Assembly: GCF_021730615.1 (NCBI RefSeq) | Contig: NZ_JAJLMN010000001.1 | Coordinates: forward strand, 4,103,501-4,167,500 | Direction of reading: 5' to 3' | From: Lichenibacterium dinghuense | GTDB taxonomy: Bacteria; Pseudomonadota; Alphaproteobacteria; Rhizobiales; Beijerinckiaceae | Length of the DNA: 64,000 bases | Shown: one piece after another, positions 16,487 through 27,399 of the stretch | Numbering within the stretch: the first letter of the stretch is position 1 | Layout of the letters: every line of letters starts with the position of its first letter | Made by a program: the position numbers and the translations under genes | The notes under the pieces: generated by a model | Seen by the model: the letters and a program-made list of their open reading frames with translations, nothing else | What the model was told of the DNA's origin: nothing | Databases searched by the model: none

Positions 16487-18574
16487 ATGAGCGTCGCCGA
16501 GTTCGAGCCGAGGCCGTCGGGGTGGCCCCACGCCGCGCCCGGGCCCCAGCAGCCGGCCGGCAGCGTGATCGACCTGCGGGGCCTGGTCCACATCCTGCGG
16601 CGGCGGCGCAAGCTGATCGTCGGCGCGGCCCTGGTCCTCGGCCTCGTCGCGGCCTGCGTGGCGGCAACGCTGTCGCCGCGCTACGTGGCCAGCACGAAGA
16701 TCATCTTCGATCCCCGCCCGATCGCCGTCCTCCAGAGCGACCTCCAGGCCCAGGTGCAGGGCGGGGAGGAGGCTTCCGCGGAGGTCGAAAGCCAGCTGCA
16801 GGTCATCACCTCGACCGAGGTGCTCACGCCCGTGATCCGGCGGCTCGATCTCGAACACGACCCCGATTTCGGCGCGCCGCCCGCATCCGCGATCGGCTCG
16901 CTGACGAGGGACATCCGCGGCCTGTTCGGCTCGCGCGCGCCCGAGGCCGGCGACGCGGCGGCCGCGCTGGCCCTCCGGCGGCTCCAGGCGGACATCACGG
17001 TCGACCGCCTGGACAAGACGTTCATCCTGGAGATCAAGGTCCAGACGTCGTCGGCCGAGAAGTCCGCGGCGATCGCCAACGCCGTCGCCTCGTCGTTCCT
17101 CGCCGTCACGGTCGAGAACCGCGCTTCCGAGGTTCGCCGCTCGGGGGAGGGCCTCTCGGCCAAGCTCGACGAGCTGCGGAACCGCCTCGCCCGCAGCGAG
17201 GAAGCCGTGGAAGAGTTCCGCACCAAGCACGATCTCGTCGGCCCGAACGGCAAGCCGAACATCGAGCAGCAGATCGCCGACGTGAGCGCCCAGCTCAGCG
17301 CCGCCCGCGCGCGGAACGCGGAGCAGGAGGCGCGGGTCGACGTGGTCGACCGGGACCTCAAGACCGGCGTCCCCCTCGCCACGCTGTCGGAGGCCAACAC
17401 CTCGTCGACGCTGACGGCCCTCAAGGCCCAGCTGACGGCGGCCCAGCGCGAGGCCTCCGAGGCGGAGCTGACCTACGGCCCCCGCCACCCCCTGCGTGTG
17501 GCCGCCGTGGCCCAGCTCAAAGCGGCCCGGGAGCACGTCCGCCGCGAAACCGAACTCCTCGCCGGCACGGCGCGCAGCGACTCCGCGAGGGCCAAGCGGT
17601 CCGTCGACATCATGGCCCGGCACCTCGACGCGCTCAAAGCCATGGAGGCCGCCGCCAACGACGACCTCGTGCGCCTGCGGGAGCGGGAGCGCGAGGCCGC
17701 CTCCGACCGCAGCGTCTACGAGACCTTCCTGAACCGGGCCAAGGAGCTGCAACAGCGCCAGTCGCTCGACACGCTCGACGCGCGCGTGCTCACCCCCGCC
17801 GTGGTGCCCTCGGCCGGGAGCGGGCCGTCGCGCATCGGCCTCGCGCTGGGCGGGGTCGTCCTCGGGGGGCTCCTGGGGATGGGCGGGGCGCTCGTGCGCG
17901 AGCAGTTCGACGACACGGTCCGCTCGCCCCAGCAGATCGCCGCCGAGACCGACGTGCCGATCCTGGCCGTCGTCCGGAACGCGTCGGACGCCGACGACCC
18001 CGGCCTGTCGGCGTTGCGCGGCGCGCTCGACGCGCGAGCCGCGAACCGGCAGGTGCGCCACGTGCTCCTCGCCGCCCTGGGCTCCGCGGGGACGTGCGGC
18101 CTCGTCGCCTGCAACCTCGCCCGGACGGCGGAACACGAACTCCTGGGCACGATCCTGGCCGATGCCGACGACGACGGCCGGGGGCTCACCCGCATGCTGG
18201 AGGACGGTGCCGCCGGGCCGGGCCCGCGCGGCTCCGCCTCCGCGGGCCTGCATGGCGAGGATCTACGCGTCCTCGACGGGATCCCCTTCGTCCCGGCGCG
18301 ATCGGTGGCCCAGGGCTATGCCAGCGACCCGAACAGGATCCGCAAGACGCTCGGCGGGCTGGTCCGGAACACGCGCATGGTGCTCGTCTACGCCAGCGCG
18401 GGGCGCGCGGCCGGGCGCATCCGCAGCCTGGCGGCGGCCGTGGACGACGCGCTCCTCGTGATCGAGGCCGGCCACGCGAGCGGGGAGGAGCTCAGAACCA
18501 CGCTCCGGCTCCTCCAGGCCGGCGGCCCCAAACTGCGCGGGATCGTGCTCGTGGGCGACTTCGAGTCGGTCTGA
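16487..18574 (+). CDS. Wzz/GumC-type polysaccharide co-polymerase with degenerate kinase-like domain
   Basis: A 695-residue protein. After a Pro-rich start there is a Wzz domain with membrane segment 1 at about 43-62, long coiled-coil stretches at about 210-430, and membrane segment 2 at about 448-468. The C-terminal region at about 520-695 has the layout of the BY-kinase ATPase fold fused in such proteins. Where a Walker A motif would be expected the sequence reads ALGSAGTCGLVACNLA, without GK(S/T), and no tyrosine-rich tail is seen. This suggests a chain-length regulator without kinase activity. ATG 16487 follows GGAGATCTGG. The next gene starts 57 bases downstream. Confidence 0.85.
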   Translation: MSVAEFEPRPSGWPHAAPGPQQPAGSVIDLRGLVHILRRRRKLIVGAALVLGLVAACVAATLSPRYVASTKIIFDPRPIAVLQSDLQAQVQGGEEASAEVESQLQVITSTEVLTPVIRRLDLEHDPDFGAPPASAIGSLTRDIRGLFGSRAPEAGDAAAALALRRLQADITVDRLDKTFILEIKVQTSSAEKSAAIANAVASSFLAVTVENRASEVRRSGEGLSAKLDELRNRLARSEEAVEEFRTKHDLVGPNGKPNIEQQIADVSAQLSAARARNAEQEARVDVVDRDLKTGVPLATLSEANTSSTLTALKAQLTAAQREASEAELTYGPRHPLRVAAVAQLKAAREHVRRETELLAGTARSDSARAKRSVDIMARHLDALKAMEAAANDDLVRLREREREAASDRSVYETFLNRAKELQQRQSLDTLDARVLTPAVVPSAGSGPSRIGLALGGVVLGGLLGMGGALVREQFDDTVRSPQQIAAETDVPILAVVRNASDADDPGLSALRGALDARAANRQVRHVLLAALGSAGTCGLVACNLARTAEHELLGTILADADDDGRGLTRMLEDGAAGPGPRGSASAGLHGEDLRVLDGIPFVPARSVAQGYASDPNRIRKTLGGLVRNTRMVLVYASAGRAAGRIRSLAAAVDDALLVIEAGHASGEELRTTLRLLQAGGPKLRGIVLVGDFESV

Positions 18575-18631
18575 GGCGCGTCTGCGCGCGGGCGCCGGTG
18601 ACGGCCCGTCTCCAGCAGGGATCGATACGGA

Positions 18632-20116
18632 ATGGACGTCACGATCAGGACCGCGCGCCCTCTCCGGTGGCATGAGGAGCTCGTCCGGCGCCTCGAAGCG
18701 GCCGGCCATCGCGTCGCCTGGATCGCCGGCTGCCCGGGCCCGGCCCTCCCGTCGGCCGTGCTGCTGCTGTTCGAGATGGAGGGGCTGCTCTATCGGAGCA
18801 GATCCGCCCGGCTCTGGGGCGAGGCGTCTCCCCGCAGCGGCGCGGAGCCGGCGGGCTCCGGCGCGCCGGCGATCCGGATCGACCTCACGGGGCAGGGCGC
18901 GGCGACGGGCGCGGACCTGCGCGTGCTCTACGACGGGACGGCCGATCCCAACGCCGCCGTGGCGGCCCTCGTCGACGGGCGGACGCCGTGGCTCGACGTC
19001 GCCTCCGGGGACGGCGTCCTCACCGCCGGGCTGCCCGCCAGCGAGGACCCCAGCGCCATCTCCCGCGGGCTGGACTCCGTCCTGGCCCGCGCGGTCGACC
19101 TGTGCGCGCTGGCGGTCGCCCGCCTCGCGGCGACGCCCCCCGTCGATCCGGAGCGGTCCCGAGCGGCTGGGCCTGTCCCGGCTCCCGCGTCGACCCTGCG
19201 CATCGCCGCCTTCTCGCTGCGTGCGCTGCGCGGCAAGGTGCTCGACCGCCTGCGCCGCCGCGTGGCGGAGGGCGAGCGCTGGCGCGTCGGAGTGCGGAAG
19301 CTCGACGGGCCGACGAGCCTGGACCTCGGCCGCGTGCCCGCCGAGGGCTTTGATTGGCTGCGCGACGACGGGGCCAGGTTCTACGCGGACCCGGTGATGT
19401 TCCAGCACGACGGGCGGACGTGGGTTTTCGTCGAAGAGTTCCCCTTCGCGACCCGGAAGGGGATCATCTCGGTCTGCGAGATCCGCGCCGACGGGAGCCT
19501 CGGCGACATCCGCCCCGTCCTGGAGGAGCTCCATCACCTGTCCTACCCGCACCTGTTCAGGTGGCGCGGCGAGATCTGGATGATGCCCGAGAGCTCGGAG
19601 AGCCGCGACGTGGCGCTCTACCGGGCCACGGACTTCCCCTTCGCCTGGCGGCGCGAGCGGGCGCTGATCGACGGCGTCGCGCTGGCCGACGCCACGCTGT
19701 TCCGCGACGAGGCGCGCTTCTGGCTCTTCGCCGCCACGTCCGACACGCCGGGTGCGTCGTCCTGGGACGCTCTCTCGCTGTTCCACGCCGCCGACCTCGA
19801 CCGAGCCTTCGTGCCGCACCCGCTCAACCCGGTCCTGGTCGACGTCCGCGCGGCGCGGCCGGCCGGGCGCCTGATCCGCCGCGACGGGGTCGTGATCCGG
19901 ACGGCGCAGGACTGCGCGGGCGGGTATGGCGCCGGCATCAGCGTGGCCGAGGTCCGCAGGCTCGACCTGGAGGGCTACCGGCAGGAGGTCGTCGGGCAAC
20001 TGCGGGCTCCCGCCGCCTGGAAGGCTTCGGGGTTGCACACCCTCGACGTCGTCGGGAGCTACGAGGCCGTGGACGCGCTCTCGGCGCGGGTCCCCGGTCC
20101 TCGCGCCGCGCCGTGA
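18632..20116 (+). CDS. GINT1-like (glucosamine inositolphosphorylceramide transferase family) protein
   Basis: A 494-residue protein. The first 200 residues resemble the formyltransferase-like N-terminal part seen in some members. Residues of about 230-480 form the repeated pattern known from the GINT1 N-terminal domain: DPVMFQHDGRTWVFVEEF, GIISVCEIRADGSLGD, HLSYPHLFRWRGEIWMMPE, ATDFPFAW. This is a five-bladed-propeller-like domain common in bacterial polysaccharide loci. Its reaction in bacteria is not established, to my knowledge. It follows the co-polymerase closely and is the last gene before a strong hairpin. Confidence 0.7.
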   Translation: MDVTIRTARPLRWHEELVRRLEAAGHRVAWIAGCPGPALPSAVLLLFEMEGLLYRSRSARLWGEASPRSGAEPAGSGAPAIRIDLTGQGAATGADLRVLYDGTADPNAAVAALVDGRTPWLDVASGDGVLTAGLPASEDPSAISRGLDSVLARAVDLCALAVARLAATPPVDPERSRAAGPVPAPASTLRIAAFSLRALRGKVLDRLRRRVAEGERWRVGVRKLDGPTSLDLGRVPAEGFDWLRDDGARFYADPVMFQHDGRTWVFVEEFPFATRKGIISVCEIRADGSLGDIRPVLEELHHLSYPHLFRWRGEIWMMPESSESRDVALYRATDFPFAWRRERALIDGVALADATLFRDEARFWLFAATSDTPGASSWDALSLFHAADLDRAFVPHPLNPVLVDVRAARPAGRLIRRDGVVIRTAQDCAGGYGAGISVAEVRRLDLEGYRQEVVGQLRAPAAWKASGLHTLDVVGSYEAVDALSARVPGPRAAP

Positions 20117-20205
20117 TCGTCGGGCCCGGGTGTTGCGGGCCCGTCGGGGGCTCCGCGCTGGATCCCGCCGGAGGCCGGGCGCCCGGAACCGGGCCTCCGA
20201 AACGC

Positions 20206-20239
20206 GAAGCGCCGCGGCCCTTCCGGGCCGCGGCGCTTC
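20206..20239. terminator. Bidirectional terminator-like hairpin
   Basis: A perfect 15-bp stem GAAGCGCCGCGGCCC with a TTCC loop, between the convergent ends of the GINT1-like gene (plus) and pnp (minus). It lacks a long T-run, as is common in very GC-rich genomes. Confidence 0.7.
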
Positions 20240-20262
20240 GTCGTCGTTCCGGGCGGGAGCCG

Positions 20263-22398
<2,136 letters not shown>

Positions 22399-22508
22399 GT
22401 TCGTCTTTCATGGCGAGCCGGATGTCGGCCATGAGCAAGACGGCGAGAGGCTGGCCTCGACTTGGAGGACGGCGCGGGTGGGATCCCCTCGGCGTCCGGC
22501 AAAGCCCG

Positions 22509-22545
22509 GAGTCCCCGGCCCGCCGCGTGCGGGTCCCGAGGACTC
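22509..22545 (-). promoter_or_regulatory. Hairpin in the rpsO-pnp intergenic region
   Basis: On the minus strand, GAGTCCTCGGGACCCGC can pair with GCGGGCCGGGGACTC, with a small bulge and one mismatch. It lies in the 278-base spacer between rpsO and pnp. In enterobacteria a comparable leader hairpin is cut by RNase III for pnp autoregulation. Here it could serve that purpose or be the rpsO terminator. Confidence 0.4.
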
Positions 22546-22676
22546 TGGAATCGAGGCAGCCCCTGGCGATCCTGCCATGACCACGCTCGCCGGTCGGGCA
22601 CGACGCCGGCCCCATGCCGCCGCCGCGCTTCGGTGTTAAGTGGTCCGCGCCCTCCGGGTGGCAAGGCGCGGGAGGG

Positions 22677-22946
22677 TCAGCGGCGGATGCCGAGGCGCTC
22701 GATGATGCCGCGGTAGCGGGCGGCGTCCTTGTCCTTGACGTAGTCGAGGAGCGAGCGGCGGTTCGACACGAGCTTCAGGAGGCCACGGCGCGAGTGGTTG
22801 TCCTTCTTGTGAGTCTTGAAGTGCTCGGTCAGGTTGTTGATGCGCTCCGTCAGGATCGCGATCTGCACCTCGGGCGAGCCCGTGTCGCCCGACTTGGTGG
22901 CGTGTTCCTTCATGAGCGCGGTCTTGCGCTCGGCCGTGATCGACAT
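22677..22946 (-). CDS. rpsO: 30S ribosomal protein S15
   Basis: An 89-residue protein of exact family length: [60 protein letters not shown], and [11 protein letters not shown] at the end. S15 binds 16S rRNA early in small-subunit assembly. It is upstream of pnp on the same strand. Confidence 0.98.
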   Translation of the reverse strand: MSITAERKTALMKEHATKSGDTGSPEVQIAILTERINNLTEHFKTHKKDNHSRRGLLKLVSNRRSLLDYVKDKDAARYRGIIERLGIRR

Positions 22947-23125
22947 CGTGGGTCCTTTCGGTCGTGGAGGGTCGGCCGGAGATGGCCGGGATGCGTCGCC
23001 CTGCGCGCTGCCGGGATGTCGTCCAGCAAAGCCGCATCGCCCCGTGACGGGGTGGCGGACGCGAGGCCCTTATACACGACCGGAGATCACGCGCCAGCGC
23101 TTTGACGCGCGGGCCGGAGCCGCCG

Positions 23126-23428
23126 TCAGCGCGACGCGGCCCCGCGGTTCATGACCAGCGTGCGGCTCGGGCGGCGCTCGACCACCACGGCGCGGGCCAT
23201 GCCCTTGCGGTCCGTCGAGGTGAGGGTGATCGGCCGGCGCTTGGTCGACAGCTTCTTGATCTCGGCCGCTGCCTCCTCGACCGTCACGCCCATCAGCGAG
23301 GCGGCGATCTCGGCCTGCTCGGCGGCGTCGTCCGACAGGCCCTGCGCGGCCGCGATGGCTTCAGCGATCACCGGCGGGTCGTGCCGCACGCGGCGCGGGC
23401 CGTATTTGGTGTTCCAAACGTCGCTCAT
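23126..23428 (-). CDS. Small conserved protein of unknown function
   Basis: A 100-residue soluble protein beginning MSDVWNTKYGPRRVRHDPP. I do not recognise a named domain, but the first 20 residues and the segment AEIAASLMGVTVEEAAAEI look like a conserved alphaproteobacterial small protein; this is a memory-based impression. The C-terminus is basic (KRRPITLTSTDRKGMARAVVVERR), which would allow nucleic-acid contact. It is transcribed in the same direction as rpsO, about 180 bases upstream of it, and divergently from NnrU. Confidence 0.7.
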   Translation of the reverse strand: MSDVWNTKYGPRRVRHDPPVIAEAIAAAQGLSDDAAEQAEIAASLMGVTVEEAAAEIKKLSTKRRPITLTSTDRKGMARAVVVERRPSRTLVMNRGAASR

Positions 23429-23717
23429 GTCCCGATTCCTTCAGTCGCCGCCAGGTTACCACCCATGTTGCACTGCAGCAATATCGCCACGGTCCGGAGC
23501 CGGTTCCGTATGGCGGCCGCGTGTCGGGCGCATGACCCCGCCCACGGACGAGCTCCGAGCAAGTTCCGCGCCCGGTCCCCCGATCCTGCGCGCCGAGCGT
23601 GGCCGCGGGCTTGCGCGGCCAACGCGCGGGGCTGCGACATGCGCGACCGCGCGCGCCGAAATCCTCGCGCGTGGCGAAGGCCGCATTAATCTTCGGCTTC
23701 GCCGGAGGAGTTCCCCG

Positions 23718-24398
23718 ATGTCCATGCTGGTCCTGAGCGCCGTGTTCTTCGCCGCCATCCACCTCGGCGTGGCCGGGACGCGGCTGCGCGACGGCGCCGT
23801 GGCGCGCCTCGGAGCGGGGGGCTATTCGCTCGCCTTCTCGGCCGCCTCGCTGTTCGGCATCTGGTGGCTGGTGAACAGCTACAAGGCCGCGCCCTACGTC
23901 GAAACCTGGGGCCCGCTCGAATGGTGGAAGCCCTTCGCCATCGCGCTGATGCTGCCCGCCTTCCTGCTCGCCGTCGTCGGCGTCACCACGCCGAACCCCA
24001 CCTCGGTGGCGCAGGAAGCGCGGCTGGCCGAGCCGCCGCACGGCATCGTGCGCGTCACGCGCCACCCGTTCCTCGTCGGGGTGGGGCTCTGGGCCGCCGT
24101 GCACCTCGTCGGCAACGGCGACCTCGCCTCCGCGGTGCTGTTCGGCACCTTCGCCCTCGTGTGCTTCGCCGGCCCGGCGTCGATCGACGCCAAGCGGGAG
24201 CGCCTGCTCGGCGCCGAGCGGTGGCGCCCCTTCGCGGCCCAGACCTCGATCCTGCCCTTCGCCGCCCTGGCGCAGGGGCGCACGACGCTGGACTGGCGCC
24301 AGCTCGTCACCTGGCAGCTCGGCCTCGCCGTGCTGCTCTACGCCCTGATGCTCGGCGGCCACGCGCACATCGTCGGCGTGTCGCCGTTCCCGTCCTGA
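23718..24398 (+). CDS. NnrU family membrane protein
   Basis: A 226-residue protein with about six membrane segments, starting MSMLVLSAVFFAAIHLG. The conserved RVTRHPFLVGVGLWAAVHL segment is typical of the NnrU/MAPEG-like isoprenylcysteine methyltransferase superfamily. NnrU is linked to denitrification gene sets in some species, but many alphaproteobacteria carry it alone and its role is unclear. The ATG at 23718 follows GGAGGAG, a strong ribosome site, so longer upstream frames are rejected. Confidence 0.85.
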   Translation: MSMLVLSAVFFAAIHLGVAGTRLRDGAVARLGAGGYSLAFSAASLFGIWWLVNSYKAAPYVETWGPLEWWKPFAIALMLPAFLLAVVGVTTPNPTSVAQEARLAEPPHGIVRVTRHPFLVGVGLWAAVHLVGNGDLASAVLFGTFALVCFAGPASIDAKRERLLGAERWRPFAAQTSILPFAALAQGRTTLDWRQLVTWQLGLAVLLYALMLGGHAHIVGVSPFPS

Positions 24399-24623
24399 AC
24401 CGCCGACAGTCCGCACGAGGGAACGCGGCTCCCGGGGCCCGGGGGCCTCCGGCGGAGCCGGTCAGTGCGCTTTCCGGAGATCGCGCGGCCCCGCCCCCCG
24501 CCCCGCGCCCCGCGGAGGGCCGGGCCCCTCCGATCCCGGCTCCCGCGCGAAACAGCCCGAGGCAAGTTCGCGGCGTCAGCTTCGACGCGACCGAACTTCG
24601 CTTCGAGGCCGACCTCCGCCGCC

Positions 24624-25175
24624 ATGCGCCACAGCTTCGCCCGCCCGGGCCTCCTCGCCGCCTTGGTGGGCCTCAGCCCGGCGGCTCACGCGGCGACGCC
24701 CGCGCCCCCCGCCACGCCCGCGCTCCCTGCCACGCCCGCGCCCAGCACGGACGCGCAGCGCTTCTGCCAGAACGTCGCCGCGGCCGCGGCCGACGCCCGC
24801 TTCGCCCTGCAGACCCGCAAGCTGAACGAGCTCCAGGACGGAATCGCCAAGCGCGTCGCCGCGCTCGAAGCCAAGGAGGCCGAGGTCAAGGCGGTGCTCG
24901 ACGCCCACGAGGAGGCGAAGAAGCGCGCCGAAGCCTCGCTCGTCGCCATCTACGGCAAGATGCGCCCGGACGCCGCCGCGGGGCAGATCGCCGCCCTCGA
25001 CGACGCGACCGCGGCCGCTGTGCTGAGCGGCCTCAACGCCCGCCAGTCATCCGCCATCCTCAACGAGATCCCGGCCGAGCGCGCCGTGAAGCTCGTGGGC
25101 ACGATCGCCGGCCTCGTGCCGCCGCCGGCACCGCCGCCCCCCGCCCCCCCGCCGCCCGAGGAGGGCCGGTCGTGA
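24624..25175 (+). CDS. motE: MotE-like flagellar motility protein
   Basis: A 183-residue protein with a signal peptide (MRHSFARPGLLAALVG... AAHA). After an Ala/Pro-rich linker there is a coiled coil (about 45-95), then a MgtE-N/FliG-like helical segment, IYGKMRPDAAAGQIAALDD, and ILNEIPAERAVKLVGTI, ending in a poly-Pro tail. In rhizobia MotE is a periplasmic chaperone for MotC. The stop overlaps the GTG start of flgH. motC lies farther along in this same locus, which supports the call. Confidence 0.8.
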   Translation: MRHSFARPGLLAALVGLSPAAHAATPAPPATPALPATPAPSTDAQRFCQNVAAAAADARFALQTRKLNELQDGIAKRVAALEAKEAEVKAVLDAHEEAKKRAEASLVAIYGKMRPDAAAGQIAALDDATAAAVLSGLNARQSSAILNEIPAERAVKLVGTIAGLVPPPAPPPPAPPPPEEGRS

Positions 25176-25879
25176 CCCGCGTCCTGCTCGCCCTGCTGCC
25201 GCTCTGCGTCGGCCTCGCCGCCTGCGGCACGCCGCCCGCCGACATCGGCCACGCGCCCGACATGTCGGCGGTGGGGCAGGGGCTCCACTCCGACGTCACG
25301 CCCTTCGCGGCCTATGGCTTCCCGGCGGCGCCGCGCTCGAGCCCGCAGTCGTTGTGGGACGACGACCGCGCCAACCTGTTCCGCGACGTGCGCGCCACCC
25401 GCGTCGGCGACGTGCTCACCGTGAACATTGCCATGGACGACAAGGCCAAGCTCGGCAACTCGTCCGACCGCACCACCACGGCCAAGATCGGCAACGGCTT
25501 CGACGTCACGCCGGGCCTCGGCTCGACGCCCTTCAAGATCTCGCCCCAGCTCGACATCAACTCGACCTCGGCCGCGACCGGCGTCGGCAACGTCGACCGC
25601 TCGGAGAAGATCGTGCTGTCGGTGGCGGCCGTGGTCACGGGCCTCTTGCCGGACGGCAACATGCTGATCTCGGGCTCGCAGGAGATGCGGGTCAACGACG
25701 AGCTGCGCATCGTCAACGTGGCGGGCGTGGTGCGCCCGCGCGACATCACCAAGGAGAACACCATCGCCTACGACCGCATCGCGGAAGCGCGCATCTCCTA
25801 CGGCGGGCGCGGCCGCATCAGCGAGGTGCAGCAGCCGGGCTGGGGCCACCAGCTCTACGACGCGCTGAAGCCCTTCTGA
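25172..25879 (+). CDS. flgH: Flagellar L-ring protein FlgH
   Basis: A 235-residue outer-membrane lipoprotein with a lipobox LAAC at the end of its signal peptide. Family landmarks are LWDDDRANLFRDVRATRVGD, SVAAVVTGLLPDGNMLISG, and the closing segment AEARISYGGRGRISEVQQP. FlgH forms the L-ring around the rod in the outer membrane. The start is a GTG at 25172 overlapping the motE stop (GTGA); much longer in-frame extensions upstream are spurious. Confidence 0.95.
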   Translation: MTRVLLALLPLCVGLAACGTPPADIGHAPDMSAVGQGLHSDVTPFAAYGFPAAPRSSPQSLWDDDRANLFRDVRATRVGDVLTVNIAMDDKAKLGNSSDRTTTAKIGNGFDVTPGLGSTPFKISPQLDINSTSAATGVGNVDRSEKIVLSVAAVVTGLLPDGNMLISGSQEMRVNDELRIVNVAGVVRPRDITKENTIAYDRIAEARISYGGRGRISEVQQPGWGHQLYDALKPF

Positions 25880-25895
25880 GCGGGGCGGGACCGCC

Positions 25896-26372
25896 ATGGC
25901 CGCGAAGGAGAAGAAGCCCGGGGTGCTCGGCGCCCTGGTGCCCGTGATCGTGCTGACGCTGGCGGCGGCGGGCGGCGGCGCGCTGGTCGGGCGGCAGATC
26001 GTGTCCGCCACGCGGGCCGCGGAGGACAAGGCCCTGGCGAACCCGGACGCCAAGGCGGCCGCAGCGCCCGTGGCGCCGGCGCGGGCCCTGAAGGAGCTGA
26101 CGCCCGTCGTCACCAACCTCGCCAGCCCCGACGGCGCCTGGATCCGCTTGCAAACCGCGCTGGTCTTCGACAAGACCGACGCGCCCGCCATGGATCTCCT
26201 GGCCCCCAAGGTGGGCGAGGACGTGCTGGCCTTCGTGCGGACGCTGACGCTGGAGCAGATCCAGGGCGCCAGCGGCCTCGAAGCGCTGCGGGACGACCTC
26301 AACGAGCGGGCCAGGCTCCGCTCGGACGGCAAGGTGCGGGAACTCCTGATCGAGACGTTGGTGGTGCGATGA
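25896..26372 (+). CDS. fliL: Flagellar basal body-associated protein FliL
   Basis: A 158-residue protein with one N-terminal membrane segment (about 10-32) and a periplasmic domain containing ELTPVVTNLASPDGAWIRLQ and a final RSDGKVRELLIETLVVR. FliL surrounds the stator at the motor and supports torque. It overlaps fliP by 4 bases. Confidence 0.92.
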   Translation: MAAKEKKPGVLGALVPVIVLTLAAAGGGALVGRQIVSATRAAEDKALANPDAKAAAAPVAPARALKELTPVVTNLASPDGAWIRLQTALVFDKTDAPAMDLLAPKVGEDVLAFVRTLTLEQIQGASGLEALRDDLNERARLRSDGKVRELLIETLVVR

Positions 26373-27157
26373 CGAGGACGGGCGCCGCCGCCCTGACGGG
26401 ATCGCTGACGGCGGCCGGCCTGCTCCTCGCGATCGGCGCGGCCGGGGCCCAGACGATCGACCTCGGCAACGTGCTGCCCCAGGCGGGCGGCACGGCGAGC
26501 GGCCGCATCGTGCAGCTCGTCGGGCTGCTCACCGTGCTGTCGATCGCGCCGGGGCTGCTCGTCATGGTGACGAGCTTCACGCGGTTCGCCATCGCGTTCT
26601 CGTTCCTGCGCTCGGGCCTCGGCCTGCAGACCACGCCCGCCAACCTGATCCTGGTGTCGCTGTCGCTGTTCATGACCTTCTACGTCATGGCGCCCACCTT
26701 CGACCGCGCCTACGACGCCGGGCTGCGGCCGCTGCTCGACGGCAAGATCTCCGAGAGCGAGGCCTACACGAGGATCTCGGGGCCGTTCCGGGACTTCATG
26801 CTGGGGCAGGTGCGCGACAAGGACCTCAAGCTCTTCGACGACCTCGCCCCCGCGAGCATCAAGCCCGCCGCGGGCGCCGCGGCCCCCGGCGCCACGCCGG
26901 CCGAGCGCGCCACCGTGGACCTGCGCGTCCTGATCCCCGCCTTCATGATCTCGGAGATCCGCCGCGGCTTCGAGATCGGCTTCCTGATCGCGCTGCCCTT
27001 CCTGGTGATCGACATGGTGGTGTCCACCATCACCATGTCGATGGGCATGATGATGCTGCCGCCTTCCGTCATCTCGCTCCCCCTCAAGGTGCTGTTCTTC
27101 GTGCTGATCGACGGCTGGAACATGCTGGTGGGCAGCCTGATCCGCTCCTACTCGTGA
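26369..27157 (+). CDS. fliP: Flagellar type III export protein FliP
   Basis: A 262-residue protein with a cleavable N-terminal signal sequence, then the family motif LLVMVTSFTRFAIAFSFLR, FMTFYVMAPTFDRAY, and a C-terminal pair of membrane segments (EIGFLIALPFLVIDMVVS; MGMMMLPPSVISLPLKVLFF). FliP forms the export gate with FliQ and FliR. fliQ is at the other end of this locus; fliR is not in the window. Confidence 0.97.
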   Translation: MTRTGAAALTGSLTAAGLLLAIGAAGAQTIDLGNVLPQAGGTASGRIVQLVGLLTVLSIAPGLLVMVTSFTRFAIAFSFLRSGLGLQTTPANLILVSLSLFMTFYVMAPTFDRAYDAGLRPLLDGKISESEAYTRISGPFRDFMLGQVRDKDLKLFDDLAPASIKPAAGAAAPGATPAERATVDLRVLIPAFMISEIRRGFEIGFLIALPFLVIDMVVSTITMSMGMMMLPPSVISLPLKVLFFVLIDGWNMLVGSLIRSYS

Positions 27158-27399
27158 GGACCGCCGGCGGCGGTGAAGCCCGTTCACGCTTCGCTCACCA
27201 CGCCAGGCCGAAGCGCCGCATCCGACCCGTCGGATTCACATCCGCTAAACCGCGCCGGCCCTAGAAAGGGGCCACGCAAGATCGATCGGACCGGCCCGCC
27301 GCGAAGGGCGGCGGGGGATGATCGAAGGCATCAGGCCGTTCCTGCGGACCGGTATCGATCCGGGATGTCCTCGCTCCACGACCAACGGGATATCCGACG

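Noticed and set aside
24950-27187. 745-codon minus-strand frame over flgH-fliL-fliP
   Set aside because: Antisense to three recognised flagellar genes.
27158-27399. Possible sigma-54 or sigma-28 promoter before flagellin
   Set aside because: No convincing match to the -24/-12 or sigma-28 patterns could be fixed by eye.
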